64,000 bases of DNA, taken from contig NZ_CAKZNF010000054.1 in NCBI RefSeq assembly GCF_937129435.1, positions 1 to 64,000 of the forward strand. Reading direction: 5' to 3'. Position numbers and translations under genes: made by a program. The notes beneath the pieces were generated by a model. It worked only from the letters and a program-made list of their open reading frames with translations, had not been told where the DNA came from and did no database searches. The stretch comes from an uncultured Parasphingopyxis sp. (GTDB lineage Bacteria > Pseudomonadota > Alphaproteobacteria > Sphingomonadales > Sphingomonadaceae). Shown here piece after piece: positions 1 to 8,148 of this stretch. Each line of letters opens with the position of its first letter. The first letter of the stretch is position 1.

Positions 1-3000
1 GCCCGCGAACCGCCGCAGGAAGAGCGCCGCGGTGATCGACCCGGCAAAGCCCCCCTTGGGCGCATTGTCGAGATCGGCAATGCCGGGCTCGATCATCGCC
101 TCATAGGGCTGATGAAAAGGCAGCCGCCAGACCGGATCGGCCATCGCACCTTGCAACTCTGCGAGGATCATCTGCCCCGAGACCCGCTGGTATTCCTGAA
201 ATTCAGCAGCCGACAATTGCCATTCGCCGACGCTGCGTTTAGGCGGGCCAATGGTAATCCCAAGCCGCCGCACTTCCGACATGACCGCTTCGTTGCGCGC
301 AGTCCGTTGGAACAGCGGTGAGATCGCGTCGGGACCGAAAGCGCCTTCGTTGCGCAATTCCCGCCCCAGCACGTCATGACGGGCCGGGAGGGATTGCGAG
401 AGGCCGGGGATTGCCGAACGGATCGTGTTGGCCATGCGCCCACCCAATATCGTCCCATCGCCCCGCGTTTCGCGCCGAACCGGATCGACCATAGAGCTAT
501 TCAGCTGGCGGACGATGGCGGGAACAGTAACCGAACTGGCCTGCCTTGAAACCCAATACGGCATGTTGCGCTCAGGATCGCGAAGCGTGCCGATGAAATC
601 CGATAGGCCGCTGGTCCACGTTTGGTTCGTCAGGTTCTCCGCAACGCCGAGGATGGCATGCGGCACCATCTCCGCCCATTGTTCATCCGAATAGCTTTCC
701 TGATTCTCGACAATGCTCGCTATCGAGCCTGCCGTGATTGCGAACGGATCGAGGCCCGAATAGGTGGTGTTGGTGTCGCCGACGCGGACGGAATTGCGCT
801 GCCAGCCCGTCGCTTCGAGATCGGCCCGTTCGCGCCAGTCTTGCGGCCCGGCACCTGTCAGCAATCCTTCGCGCGCCATATGGAATAGCAGTGCCGTTAC
901 GCCCGTGCCTGCCGTCACACGGGCAATCGCCAGATCGCGGCGAGCGCCACCGGCCCGGAAATCAGCAATGTTGCGGCTGCTCGCCAGACCAAGCGGCGTT
1001 CGGCGTGCAGCGGTGCGCAGGAGATTGACCGGCGTGCGAATGAACGGGACGATGAACCGGAGGCCGGAGCGCGCCGCCATGGTGCCGATTGAATCGTCCG
1101 GGCGGATCGTCCGGGCGCGCTGGATGGATTCGGTGATGCCTTGCAGCGACTCCTGGAAGGTGAGTTCGCGCGCATAGTCGCCAGCCGCTTCCAGCATGTC
1201 CGTGGTCGGATTATCGACCAGCGCCGCCGCGCGTTCGGCCAGCGCCTCGCCAGTCAAGCCTTCATTGGCTGCGATACGAAACGCCTGCCCCCGAATTTCC
1301 GAAAGTCGGGCAATCGACTTGAACCACTCATCTTCAGCCAGCAGCGCCCGGCTTGGCGCTTCCAGAACATAGCTGGCCGGGCCTCGGAATGATGTGGTTT
1401 GATTGAGTTCGAGCTTCGAGGTGTAATCCGAAGCCTCGCCTGTCCTGAAGGCCCGAGCGCCATAGCCAACGCCGTCAATCACGCCCTGCATCGCGCCGTA
1501 AAGCCGCGCGGCGAGTTCGCCCGAGCTGATGCGATCGGTCGAACCTGTCACAAGGTTTCGCGCCTTCCCGATGCCGGTCGCAAGGCCATGCTCGGAGAAG
1601 TTCACCAGCATGTTGACCGAATTGCCGAGTATGTTTCGGAGGTGGGTGTATGGCCCCGACAAAATCGCATTATACCAAAGCGACCAGACCTTATCGCCGA
1701 TGCTCGGATTGACGGCATCGCGAGAGAAACGGTTGAGCGCGGCAGGCCCGCGTTCCTCGTAGAGATCGAGAATATATTGCGCCGTGGCCTCTACCCGGTC
1801 GCGGCCGCCCCCGCCTTCGAGAATGGGATCGACGGCCCGTGCTCCACCTGGCAGACGACGCGGCGAACCATCAGGCCCGAGGCGTGGCAATCGAGCGTCA
1901 GCCCCTTCGGCGAGGATACGGAATTGTTGCAAGGCGCGCCCGGCCTCTGCTGTCATCCCTGTGACCTGCTCCTGAATGGCAGCGTGCCGGATGAGCGAGC
2001 GCCGGAAGGTCGTTAGCGCCTCTTCGCTACCCCCGGCAGCAGCCCGCGCCTTGTTTACGAGATCGTTGGCCGACGCAGCGAGAATGCGCCTTGCCCCCAA
2101 GGCTTGTTCGGCATTGAGCGCCTGCCCCGGCGTGCGCTTCAGGAGATCGTCAACCGTCAGACCGAGATCGTCAGCAAGCGCTCCCGTTTCGGCGTGACTA
2201 ATCCGGCCCCGGCGTGCCGCATCGAATCCGCCCATTGCCTGTTCGGTTTGGCGGATTGCCTGCGTAATTTCCTGCGGCGTCCTAAGCCGCGAAACGTCGA
2301 TATTGCCGACGCGCCCGGACGCCTCTGCCAGATCCTCGTATGCCGTGACAGGTGCCGCGTTGGCATCCAAATCGGCCATCGTCGCAGGTTGACCAATCTC
2401 CTCGAAAATCGGCCGGCCTTCGCTTGCCGCGTCTTCCATCGCATAGCGGGTAGTGCGCGCAGCCTCGAAACGTCCGACCTGTTCGTAATCTTCCGGGCGG
2501 AAAAGCCTGTTCGTCCCGCTGTAGGTATCGACGAGCGCTTCCAGAAATTCGCGGGGCGTCGGGCGCTCGTCGAAAAAGCCAGCTTCCCATGCAGCCTCCC
2601 CGGCCTCGTCTATCGTCATGCCCTCTTCATTGACGAGACGGCCAAGGAAATTCTCGTTCCGGGCAAAGTCGAGATCGCGGGGAGCGTTGCCGATACCGGC
2701 GTGCGACAGCTCCCCGGCTTCCTCCCTGACACCGCCCGAGGTTCGCAACCACGTCACAAGATCGAGCGGGCCGCGCCGACCTACCTCCATGGTCAATTCT
2801 GCCATCTCGTCAGGGATCGGGGCGGGACGTGAGAGGGGCGGGTTTGCCATCTCCCATTCGCCAAGATCGGTAATCCGATTGGCGGGACGTGGCAGGAAAT
2901 CACCCGGCGCAGCTCCTTCCGCCATGTCGGCAATCTCGGAGGCGGAGGGCCGCGAGATCATCTGGCCTTCAAGCTGGAAGCCCTCGGGCAGCGTCGCGGA

Positions 3001-4482
3001 CAATTGCGGATCGGGAATGTTGGCATCCATCGCCCTGGTGGCGGGAACCGAGACGGTCGGGACCGGCGTTTCATCGGCCATCGCCGCAATCGTTCCGCGT
3101 GTCGGAGTATCGAGGCGAGGCGCAATCAACGTGCCGCCAGCTTCAAGCTCGAAACCCGGTGGGAGATCGGTGGAAGCAGAGGGAGAACGAGGGGCGGAAA
3201 ACTGTTCTCCCCCTGCCTCGGATCGCCTACGGGGCGAACGGTATGCCGGGACACCGGCAGCAAATCCGCCAAGCACAGCGCCGCCGGTTTCAGCAAGCGT
3301 CTGCACAAGCGGATTGTCGGGAAAATATCGGCGCGCAGTCTCACCCATGACGCCTTGGCCGAGAGACGCGCCAGCTTCCGTTGCGAGCGCGACACCGGGA
3401 CGGCGGCCTGCTTCAGTCAGGAGCCTTGTTCCTGCCTCTCTTGTGGCCCCCATGGGCGCTAGGGCGCTGTTTCCCGTCCGAAGGGCCGTGGAGGTGCGCA
3501 GCGCGTTGAGCGATGCCAGAGCGCGGTTTGCGAGGCGTGAGCCTTGCCCGATGATACCGAGCGCGGGGACAGACGTTTGGCCACCGGCACGGGCAATCGA
3601 ATGGATATAGCTTTCCAGCACCGAGCGCGGGGCCATGTCGGGCGTCTCTTGCGCCAGCCCCAAGGCATTAGCACCCTGTTGCAGACTGCGCGAGCCGCCA
3701 ACAGGATTGTCGATATTGATACCGGGGATGAGGTTAAGCCCGGCGCTCATAAGATCGACCGGCGCGCCGATGCCTTCCGTCAGTCCAACGTTGAAAGCGT
3801 TGAGCGTTCGATTGGTCGCGTCGATGCCGGGGCCGAAACCTGCCTGCGTCGCTCGCGCATATTCGCCTTCGCGCTGCGCCAATTCCGTGAGAACGTCCGG
3901 GCCTAGTTCATCCTCGACAAACTGCCGCGCCTCGTTCTCGGGCAAACCGCGTTGCATGGCCAGTTCCAGCAGTCTGCCGCGGTCGCCGTTGGCTTGCTCG
4001 ACGATGCCGCCGAGTAACACGGCCTCAAGCTGCACATTGCCGTCAGGAGCCGCTTGCGGTGCTTCTGTGGGGCCTTCCAGTTCAAACCCTTGGGGAAGGG
4101 CCGTGACGGGGTTTTCAACGCCGTAGGAGACGGCACCGCCAAGCGGGGGCGCGCTTTCATAGCCCGGAAACGCAACGTGCACGTGATCGAGATGGCCGGG
4201 GTCGCCATAGAGCACCCGCGCATCGGGATAGCGTTCACGCAGGTGCGAAGCCGCTTGCCCCAATGACATACCGGGGACGCTCCCAATGTCGAACGCGCCG
4301 CCAGTCAGGTGGTCGGAGTTGCGGGCAGGGTTATAGCCCCGGCGTCGCATGTCCGCCTGATAGTCGCGCGTCCGATAGCCGGAGGTGAAATTGGCACCGG
4401 GCAAAAGCTCCCCTACCTCGCCGAACATGTCGCGGGCGGAATAGGGCAGATCGTCCTCTAGCTCGAAACCGGCGGGAAGCAT
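1..4482 (-). CDS. giant phage polyvalent/internal virion-type protein with M15 peptidase-like N-terminus (partial)
   Basis: Reading on the minus strand from the ATG at 4482, the frame stays open for 1494 codons to the window edge, so the C-terminus is missing. The start abuts the stop of the upstream gene. Residues about 30-110 look like an M15-type D,D-/L,D-peptidase: SDHLTGGAFD near 57-66 and HLDHVHV near 97-103 supply the His/Asp...His-x-His zinc pattern. Four short repeats of the form LPxGFxLE occur within the first 510 residues. Near residue 940 is a NAILSGPYTHLRNILGN-type stretch, which I associate with very large phage or mobile-element proteins. The likely role is a virion protein ejected with the DNA, with a peptidoglycan-cutting head. 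Peptidase assignment is fairly secure; the virion role is inferred from size, composition and context. Confidence 0.75.
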   Translation of the reverse strand, partial: MLPAGFELEDDLPYSARDMFGEVGELLPGANFTSGYRTRDYQADMRRRGYNPARNSDHLTGGAFDIGSVPGMSLGQAASHLRERYPDARVLYGDPGHLDHVHVAFPGYESAPPLGGAVSYGVENPVTALPQGFELEGPTEAPQAAPDGNVQLEAVLLGGIVEQANGDRGRLLELAMQRGLPENEARQFVEDELGPDVLTELAQREGEYARATQAGFGPGIDATNRTLNAFNVGLTEGIGAPVDLMSAGLNLIPGINIDNPVGGSRSLQQGANALGLAQETPDMAPRSVLESYIHSIARAGGQTSVPALGIIGQGSRLANRALASLNALRTSTALRTGNSALAPMGATREAGTRLLTEAGRRPGVALATEAGASLGQGVMGETARRYFPDNPLVQTLAETGGAVLGGFAAGVPAYRSPRRRSEAGGEQFSAPRSPSASTDLPPGFELEAGGTLIAPRLDTPTRGTIAAMADETPVPTVSVPATRAMDANIPDPQLSATLPEGFQLEGQMISRPSASEIADMAEGAAPGDFLPRPANRITDLGEWEMANPPLSRPAPIPDEMAELTMEVGRRGPLDLVTWLRTSGGVREEAGELSHAGIGNAPRDLDFARNENFLGRLVNEEGMTIDEAGEAAWEAGFFDERPTPREFLEALVDTYSGTNRLFRPEDYEQVGRFEAARTTRYAMEDAASEGRPIFEEIGQPATMADLDANAAPVTAYEDLAEASGRVGNIDVSRLRTPQEITQAIRQTEQAMGGFDAARRGRISHAETGALADDLGLTVDDLLKRTPGQALNAEQALGARRILAASANDLVNKARAAAGGSEEALTTFRRSLIRHAAIQEQVTGMTAEAGRALQQFRILAEGADARLPRLGPDGSPRRLPGGARAVDPILEGGGGRDRVEATAQYILDLYEERGPAALNRFSRDAVNPSIGDKVWSLWYNAILSGPYTHLRNILGNSVNMLVNFSEHGLATGIGKARNLVTGSTDRISSGELAARLYGAMQGVIDGVGYGARAFRTGEASDYTSKLELNQTTSFRGPASYVLEAPSRALLAEDEWFKSIARLSEIRGQAFRIAANEGLTGEALAERAAALVDNPTTDMLEAAGDYARELTFQESLQGITESIQRARTIRPDDSIGTMAARSGLRFIVPFIRTPVNLLRTAARRTPLGLASSRNIADFRAGGARRDLAIARVTAGTGVTALLFHMAREGLLTGAGPQDWRERADLEATGWQRNSVRVGDTNTTYSGLDPFAITAGSIASIVENQESYSDEQWAEMVPHAILGVAENLTNQTWTSGLSDFIGTLRDPERNMPYWVSRQASSVTVPAIVRQLNSSMVDPVRRETRGDGTILGGRMANTIRSAIPGLSQSLPARHDVLGRELRNEGAFGPDAISPLFQRTARNEAVMSEVRRLGITIGPPKRSVGEWQLSAAEFQEYQRVSGQMILAELQGAMADPVWRLPFHQPYEAMIEPGIADLDNAPKGGFAGSITAALFLRRFAG

Positions 4483-5475
4483 CTAGTTGATCGGCACCCA
4501 GCGGCCACCCGTAAACCGAATGCGCTGACCCGTTGTCGGATTGCGTGCGGTCTGGCCTTCACGCGGCTGTCCGCCCGTCCGCCTGCCACCAGACCCGCCA
4601 TTGCGGGTGCGGCGCTCCTGCGATTGATTGGTGGCTCTATTGCGCTGGTTTGCTCCGGCGATGGTCGCCGCGTTGCGGTTGTTCGCCCCCGCGATTGTGG
4701 CGGACGTGCGCTCCATGGCCGCTGCGTCGCGCTGGCCTTGTATTGCCGAGCGATTGCCGGTCGCGGTCGGCCCCCAGGAAGGCAACTGGTGATCCTGCAC
4801 GGCTTGATTGAATTCGGGTGTGCCGGGCAGGAAGCCCTGAGCCTGCGCATACCATTCTGCATCCGTCTGGCCTTCATGCACCATCTGCGCCCCGCCGTTC
4901 TGGCGGTCGAAAAGCATCTGGTTCGGGCCATCGGTGAAGGTTTCGGGGGCCATGTAGGATGTGCCGCCGCGCTGCGGACCACCGTCGAGAATATAGCTAT
5001 CTCCCGCATCGACTTCGGTCGGGCGGAAGCGCTGGCTGAAATTCTCGAAGAAAGAATCAGGGTCGTTTTCGAGGGCAAACCGCTGTTCCTGCGACATGCC
5101 CATTTTTTCCGCTTGGCCGAGCATGTTGGTTCGGCGATTGGCCGCTTGCTCTGCCTCGCGCCGCTGTCGATACAGGCCGAGCATTTGCAAGGGCGACGGC
5201 CCGTTGTTCCCTCTCGCTTGACCAAGACCGGCAAGAACGAGTCCGATCACTTCGCGAGCGCTGAGGCCATTGCCGTCCGTTTCCTTTCGCTGATCGGTGC
5301 TCCCGGCCTGCCCCATAGCTTGTTCCTGTGGAGCCTGATTGGCGCGGGCCATGGCAAGCGCACGCGCCGCGTCCATCGGGGGCTGCGGACTCACCATCGG
5401 CGGAGCGGCCATGGCCAACATTCGCCGTTCCCACTCCATTCCCGGCTGGTAGCCACCGCGCCCGACACCAAACAT
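4483..5475 (-). CDS. hypothetical phage protein, Gln/Ala/Asn-rich, probable virion component
   Basis: A 330-residue ORF whose stop codon directly touches the start of the giant downstream gene, implying co-translation and a shared function. The composition is low-complexity: rich in Gln, Ala, Arg and Asn, with a repetitive C-terminal part (ATIAGANNRNAATIAGAN) followed by a basic, Gly-rich tail. There is no signal peptide or membrane segment. I do not recognise a family. The position between a small gene and the giant polyvalent protein suggests an internal or ejected virion protein or an assembly partner. The codon usage is typical coding and the antisense ORFs here are shadows. Confidence 0.75.
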   Translation of the reverse strand: MFGVGRGGYQPGMEWERRMLAMAAPPMVSPQPPMDAARALAMARANQAPQEQAMGQAGSTDQRKETDGNGLSAREVIGLVLAGLGQARGNNGPSPLQMLGLYRQRREAEQAANRRTNMLGQAEKMGMSQEQRFALENDPDSFFENFSQRFRPTEVDAGDSYILDGGPQRGGTSYMAPETFTDGPNQMLFDRQNGGAQMVHEGQTDAEWYAQAQGFLPGTPEFNQAVQDHQLPSWGPTATGNRSAIQGQRDAAAMERTSATIAGANNRNAATIAGANQRNRATNQSQERRTRNGGSGGRRTGGQPREGQTARNPTTGQRIRFTGGRWVPIN

Positions 5476-5485
5476 TTATCGTCTC

Positions 5486-5854
5486 CTAATGAACAGTGAC
5501 CGGCAGCATCATTTCGGGATGCGTGCCGAACAATCTTTGCGAAACCCAATCGCACAGCGCGATCCAGCCGCGCGGCGAGCCAAGATAATCCTCGACAAGT
5601 CGGGGCTGCTCTTCGTGCAGCAGCGTCAGTTCGACGATGACAGTATTGAAATCGAGATCGAGAAAGTCGGCTGTGGCCCGAAGAAAGCTGGCCGTGGAAT
5701 AGCCCATTGCCAGTTCATCGGCGGTCGGATCACGCAGCCATTTGAGCTCGCCTGCCGCGAGCCGTTCCGCATCAACGAGCGGTGCGTAATCGTCCAGATT
5801 CTGTGAAACTCCGCCCATACTTGCCGCCTCGAAATAGGACAGCATTACTGCCAT
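5486..5854 (-). CDS. hypothetical phage protein (122 aa)
   Basis: A small acidic protein upstream of the two late genes and in the same orientation; 10 bp separate its stop from the next start. The ATG at 5854 gives 122 residues. An internal ATG at 5818 has a better ribosome-binding site (GAGG, 8 nt upstream) and would give 110 residues, so the start is uncertain. A TTGACA hexamer lies just upstream (minus strand, 5873-5868) but no well-spaced -10 was found. The protein is hydrophilic with a central helix-rich part and no recognisable motif. It is probably the first gene of the visible late transcription unit. Confidence 0.6.
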   Translation of the reverse strand: MAVMLSYFEAASMGGVSQNLDDYAPLVDAERLAAGELKWLRDPTADELAMGYSTASFLRATADFLDLDFNTVIVELTLLHEEQPRLVEDYLGSPRGWIALCDWVSQRLFGTHPEMMLPVTVH

Positions 5855-5896
5855 AAATGGGCGGTAATTGTCAAGCAGACAGACCTGGCAGCCACC

Positions 5897-5938
5897 CCAT
5901 ATGCGGACTGCAAAAAAGCGAATTCCTGCGGGCTTGCA
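5897..5938. repeat. imperfect direct repeat, copy A (cassette boundary)
   Basis: This 42-bp stretch matches 8149-8189 with a few substitutions and small gaps (shared core ACTGCAAAAAAGC and ATTCCTGCGG). Both copies have the same orientation. In copy B the sequence is a good minus-strand terminator; here the stem is shorter (AAGC/GCTT around an 12-nt interior) but the T-run is kept. It sits between the rightward accessory genes and the leftward late genes. Confidence 0.65.
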
Positions 5939-5999
5939 AGTTGGCGGACTGCGCGGGATTATGCGTGCGATATATGCTAGATGCGAAGGGATATTTAAA

Positions 6000-6710
6000 T
6001 TGGCTGACCAGCACGACGACGGGTTGGATGCCAAGCCTTCAGATCGCGCGATCAGTTTGGCGAAGCAGGTGGCTGGCGTTCTTCCTGGAATTGGACCGGC
6101 CCTGACTGAAATTCTGCTAGATGACATTCCCGGCCAAAGAATGGACCGATTTGCCGAATTTGCCCGTCAACTCGACAGGCGCATCACAGGACTCGAACTG
6201 GCCGAGGCAGCCAAAGACCCCAGGAATTTGGACCTTCTCGAGGAGGGGGCCTTCCAAAGTGCACGGGCGCTTTCAAACGAGCGTCTGGAGTACATCGCAA
6301 AGATTGTTGCTGACGGACTTGGCGATGACGAGGCGGCGCGCTTGGAATCCAAACGGCTGTTGAATTTGCTCGACCAAATAGACGATGACCAGATCATCAT
6401 TATGACATCTCAGCTAAGACGTCATTGGCAAGACGACTTTCGCGAGAAACACGCCAACATTTTAACGCCGCCGCGTGCTCATATGGGCAGCAGCAGAGAA
6501 GACCACGACAAGGCTGAGGTATTTCAGCTGGCGCGCGACAATCTAATCCAACTGGGCTTATTGCGACCAAGGTTCGCTCAACCGAAGAAGGATGCGCTAC
6601 CCGAGTTCGACAGCAAAACTGGCATGATCAAAGCGCAAGGTTTCGAATTGAGCCCCCGAGGGAGACTCCTGTTACGCAGGATCGGTCTTGCTGAGGATGA
6701 CGAGTTTTGA
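6000..6710 (+). CDS. hypothetical protein, prophage accessory (moron) candidate
   Basis: The chosen TTG start at 6000 has an AAGGG ribosome-binding site nine bases upstream and gives 236 residues; an upstream-extended version back to 5868 lacks such a signal. An N-terminal hydrophobic stretch (VAGVLPGIGPALTEILL) could be membrane-associated. The middle is charged and helical, with an LLEEGAFQSARALSNERLEYIAKIVADG region that I recall from a widespread family of uncharacterised phage and island proteins. The C-terminal third ends in a basic LSPRGRLLLRRIG segment resembling a winged-helix ending. It points opposite to the flanking phage operons. A defence or superinfection-exclusion role is a guess from position only. 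Confidence 0.65.
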   Translation: MADQHDDGLDAKPSDRAISLAKQVAGVLPGIGPALTEILLDDIPGQRMDRFAEFARQLDRRITGLELAEAAKDPRNLDLLEEGAFQSARALSNERLEYIAKIVADGLGDDEAARLESKRLLNLLDQIDDDQIIIMTSQLRRHWQDDFREKHANILTPPRAHMGSSREDHDKAEVFQLARDNLIQLGLLRPRFAQPKKDALPEFDSKTGMIKAQGFELSPRGRLLLRRIGLAEDDEF

Positions 6711-6940
6711 CGCGGCGGGACAGTGCCGTTTGCTTGTTCATGTCCCTCGTTGCTGCGTGTGGTAGCGAACTCAACCCCGGCCCCTATCTGTGTGGCTCGG
6801 ATTGCACTGACTTTGAAGAGGGATGGAATTGGGCAGCGGATGCGGACAAATTCGATGCTCAGGATTGCGACCGCCTAACCGGCGATATGTTGGCAGGCTG
6901 CATCGCCTTCACGATAGAGGCCGATCCTAGTCGCGAATAG
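6707..6940 (+). CDS. small cysteine-rich lipoprotein
   Basis: The TTG start overlaps the TGA stop of the upstream gene (TTGA), so translation is probably coupled. The 77-residue product starts with a short basic then hydrophobic segment ending in a lipobox-like VAAC, so Cys18 is a likely lipid attachment site. The mature part has further cysteines (near 29, 33, 54 and 65) and an EGWNWAADAD segment similar to short secreted proteins I have seen in proteobacteria without known function. Its 3' end overlaps the end of the convergent repressor gene. Possibly it acts at the envelope together with the upstream protein. Confidence 0.6.
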   Translation: MTRRDSAVCLFMSLVAACGSELNPGPYLCGSDCTDFEEGWNWAADADKFDAQDCDRLTGDMLAGCIAFTIEADPSRE

Positions 6941-7169
6941 GTTCCGAAGTGTGGCGAAACACCACCGCCCCTGCCAGCTTCCCCTTATCGACGAAGCGCA
7001 CGCCAGCAGCTTCCATAGCCTTGCGAATCTTGGCGACACTTTCGCCTTGCACGGGTTCACCCAATTCGAAACGGGCGACCGTAGCCCGACCAACGCTCGC
7101 GCATGTCGCCAGATCAGAGATTGTCCACTTTAGCGCAGCGCGGCCCATTCGTGACTGTGTCGCATTCAT
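6927..7169 (-). CDS. HTH (Xre/Cro-type) transcriptional repressor
   Basis: The start ATG at 7169 gives 80 residues and lies only three bases from a palindromic operator; the frame could be extended to 7235, but that would run through both operators. The protein is essentially one helix-turn-helix domain: MGRAALKWTISDLATCASVG forms the first helices and VGRATVARFELGE the recognition helix. The tail (GVRFVDKG) matches small Xre regulators in which the last strand contributes to dimerisation. Its promoter's -10 lies in one operator and the opposing promoter's -10 in the other, so it should repress both itself and the rightward genes. The leader would be only a few bases long. Confidence 0.8.
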   Translation of the reverse strand: MNATQSRMGRAALKWTISDLATCASVGRATVARFELGEPVQGESVAKIRKAMEAAGVRFVDKGKLAGAVVFRHTSEPIRD

Positions 7170-7171
7170 CC

Positions 7172-7188
7172 TGATAACAATATTATCA
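7172..7188. promoter_or_regulatory. palindromic operator O1 (TGATAA-N5-TTATCA)
   Basis: A perfect 6-bp inverted repeat with a 5-bp spacer immediately upstream of the repressor start codon. It contains the -10 hexamer of the leftward promoter. The same arms recur at 7218-7234, centre-to-centre distance 46 bp, which suits binding by a dimeric Xre repressor. Confidence 0.8.
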
Positions 7189-7210
7189 TTTGAGGGTTGA
7201 CGCAAGCCAA
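7182..7210 (-). promoter_or_regulatory. leftward promoter for the repressor gene
   Basis: On the minus strand TTGGCT (7210-7205) and GATAAT (7187-7182) are separated by 17 bp. The -10 is inside operator O1, predicting autorepression. Transcription would begin a few bases before the ATG at 7169, giving a near-leaderless message. Confidence 0.6.
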
Positions 7211-7224
7211 TTGTGAGTGATAAT
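7196..7224 (+). promoter_or_regulatory. rightward promoter for the 7321-8093 genes
   Basis: TTGACG at 7196-7201 and GATAAT at 7219-7224 with an ideal 17-bp spacer. The -10 lies in operator O2. It overlaps, back to back, the leftward promoter of the repressor gene. Confidence 0.7.
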
Positions 7225-7235
7225 GATGTTATCAC
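7217..7235. promoter_or_regulatory. palindromic operator O2 (GTGATAA-N5-TTATCAC)
   Basis: A perfect 7-bp inverted repeat with a 5-bp spacer covering the -10 of the rightward promoter. Together with O1 it makes a two-operator switch between divergent genes. Confidence 0.8.
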
Positions 7236-7320
7236 TTAGCCGACGATGCTAAGCGGCCCGACCGGAAGTTGCACCTTCCGAACCGGGCCTGACCACAAAC
7301 CGTCTTTTGGGAGACGAAAC

Positions 7321-7776
7321 ATGGCTACAGCCGATATATCACAGCCAGCGCAGAAATGTCAGCGCAGGCCTTCACTTCGCGAGCTTCGGGCAAACCGCCC
7401 GGAGAACGTTACGATCCTGCCGACCGCGCAGGCCCGACAGGAGCAGCGCAACTATCGTTTCCGCGAAGCCCGGATTGCAGGGAGAAAGCTCCGCAAGCAG
7501 CACGCCGCCTATTTCGACTATTCGGCCCCCTTCGAGCGCAAGCACGACAAGACGGCTGCCACGCTGTTGAGCATTGAGCCGACACCGGCTTTCGCTCTTG
7601 CCCGTGCCATCATCGCAGCGTTGACAGACGAGCAGCGGCAGTCCGTGCGAGACATTCTGGAGCGCGGTAGCGGAGAAACGAACAGACAAGCCCTGACGAC
7701 GCTCGACACGGTCAAGCTATCCATCGGCGACGCGACGGCTCTTGAGGCGGCTCTAAAGCGCGGTGCGGACAAATGA
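7321..7776 (+). CDS. hypothetical protein (151 aa), repressor-controlled
   Basis: The ATG at 7321 follows GGGAGA by about seven bases; the frame is open further upstream but without a ribosome-binding site. The 151-residue product begins with a basic segment (many Arg, Gln and Lys) and ends with a helical region that includes an IIAALTDEQRQSVRDIL stretch. It has no signal peptide or membrane span. It is the first gene after the operator-controlled rightward promoter and overlaps the next gene by four bases (ATGA). No family recognised; similar small proteins are common in sphingomonad mobile elements, which is a recollection and not a search. Confidence 0.65.
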   Translation: MATADISQPAQKCQRRPSLRELRANRPENVTILPTAQARQEQRNYRFREARIAGRKLRKQHAAYFDYSAPFERKHDKTAATLLSIEPTPAFALARAIIAALTDEQRQSVRDILERGSGETNRQALTTLDTVKLSIGDATALEAALKRGADK

Positions 7777-8093
7777 GCGCCGTGCTACGCCAGCAGGAGC
7801 CGGGAGCCACCATACCCCCGGCCATCAGTGCCATCATCGCGATTGCGTCGCGCAGCGTCCTTGAGGCGGCCATAGAGCGCATGATCGATCGCCTCGACGC
7901 TATCGACGGCGACGCAGACCTTGAGGCATTTTGCGAGGACGATTTCGCCCATGCGACCGGCCACGGCCCCGGCTGTCCGATCAGCGATCCGGGCGGCGGC
8001 AATTGCGAGGACGAAGGCGAGCAGGTCAGCGAGGACGGGCTAAGCTGGCACGATCCAGACGACCAGCGCACCGTTCACAACGAATACCGATAG
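7773..8093 (+). CDS. hypothetical acidic protein (106 aa)
   Basis: Starts at an ATGA overlap with the preceding gene and ends shortly before a strong terminator, so it closes the rightward unit. An N-terminal half of predicted helices (IIAIASRSVLEAAIERMIDRLDAI) is followed by an acidic, Gly- and Cys-containing tail (DGDADLEAF, then GHGPGCPISDPGGGN and EDEGE). This layout of a helical head with a DGDxDLE-like acidic tail is one I associate with proteins of mobile elements in sphingomonads. Function unknown. Confidence 0.65.
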   Translation: MSAVLRQQEPGATIPPAISAIIAIASRSVLEAAIERMIDRLDAIDGDADLEAFCEDDFAHATGHGPGCPISDPGGGNCEDEGEQVSEDGLSWHDPDDQRTVHNEYR

Positions 8094-8117
8094 CTGCGCA
8101 AAACCTAGCCAAACTAG

Positions 8118-8142
8118 CCCCGCTTCGGCGGGGTCTTTTTTT
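8118..8142 (+). terminator. rho-independent terminator of the rightward unit
   Basis: A perfect CCCCGC/GCGGGG stem on a TTCG loop followed by TCTTTTTTT, 24 bp after the stop of the 106-residue gene. Confidence 0.9.
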
Positions 8143-8148
8143 GCCTCG

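Noticed and set aside
112-4266. Several plus-strand reading frames in the first 4.3 kb
   Set aside because: All are in the phase opposite the continuous minus-strand giant gene and encode Arg/Pro/Ala-rich sequence without motifs.
5933-5999. Sigma70 promoter for the 6000-6710 gene
   Set aside because: TTGCAA and TTGGCG hexamers are present but no -10 with acceptable spacing could be found, so no promoter is annotated.
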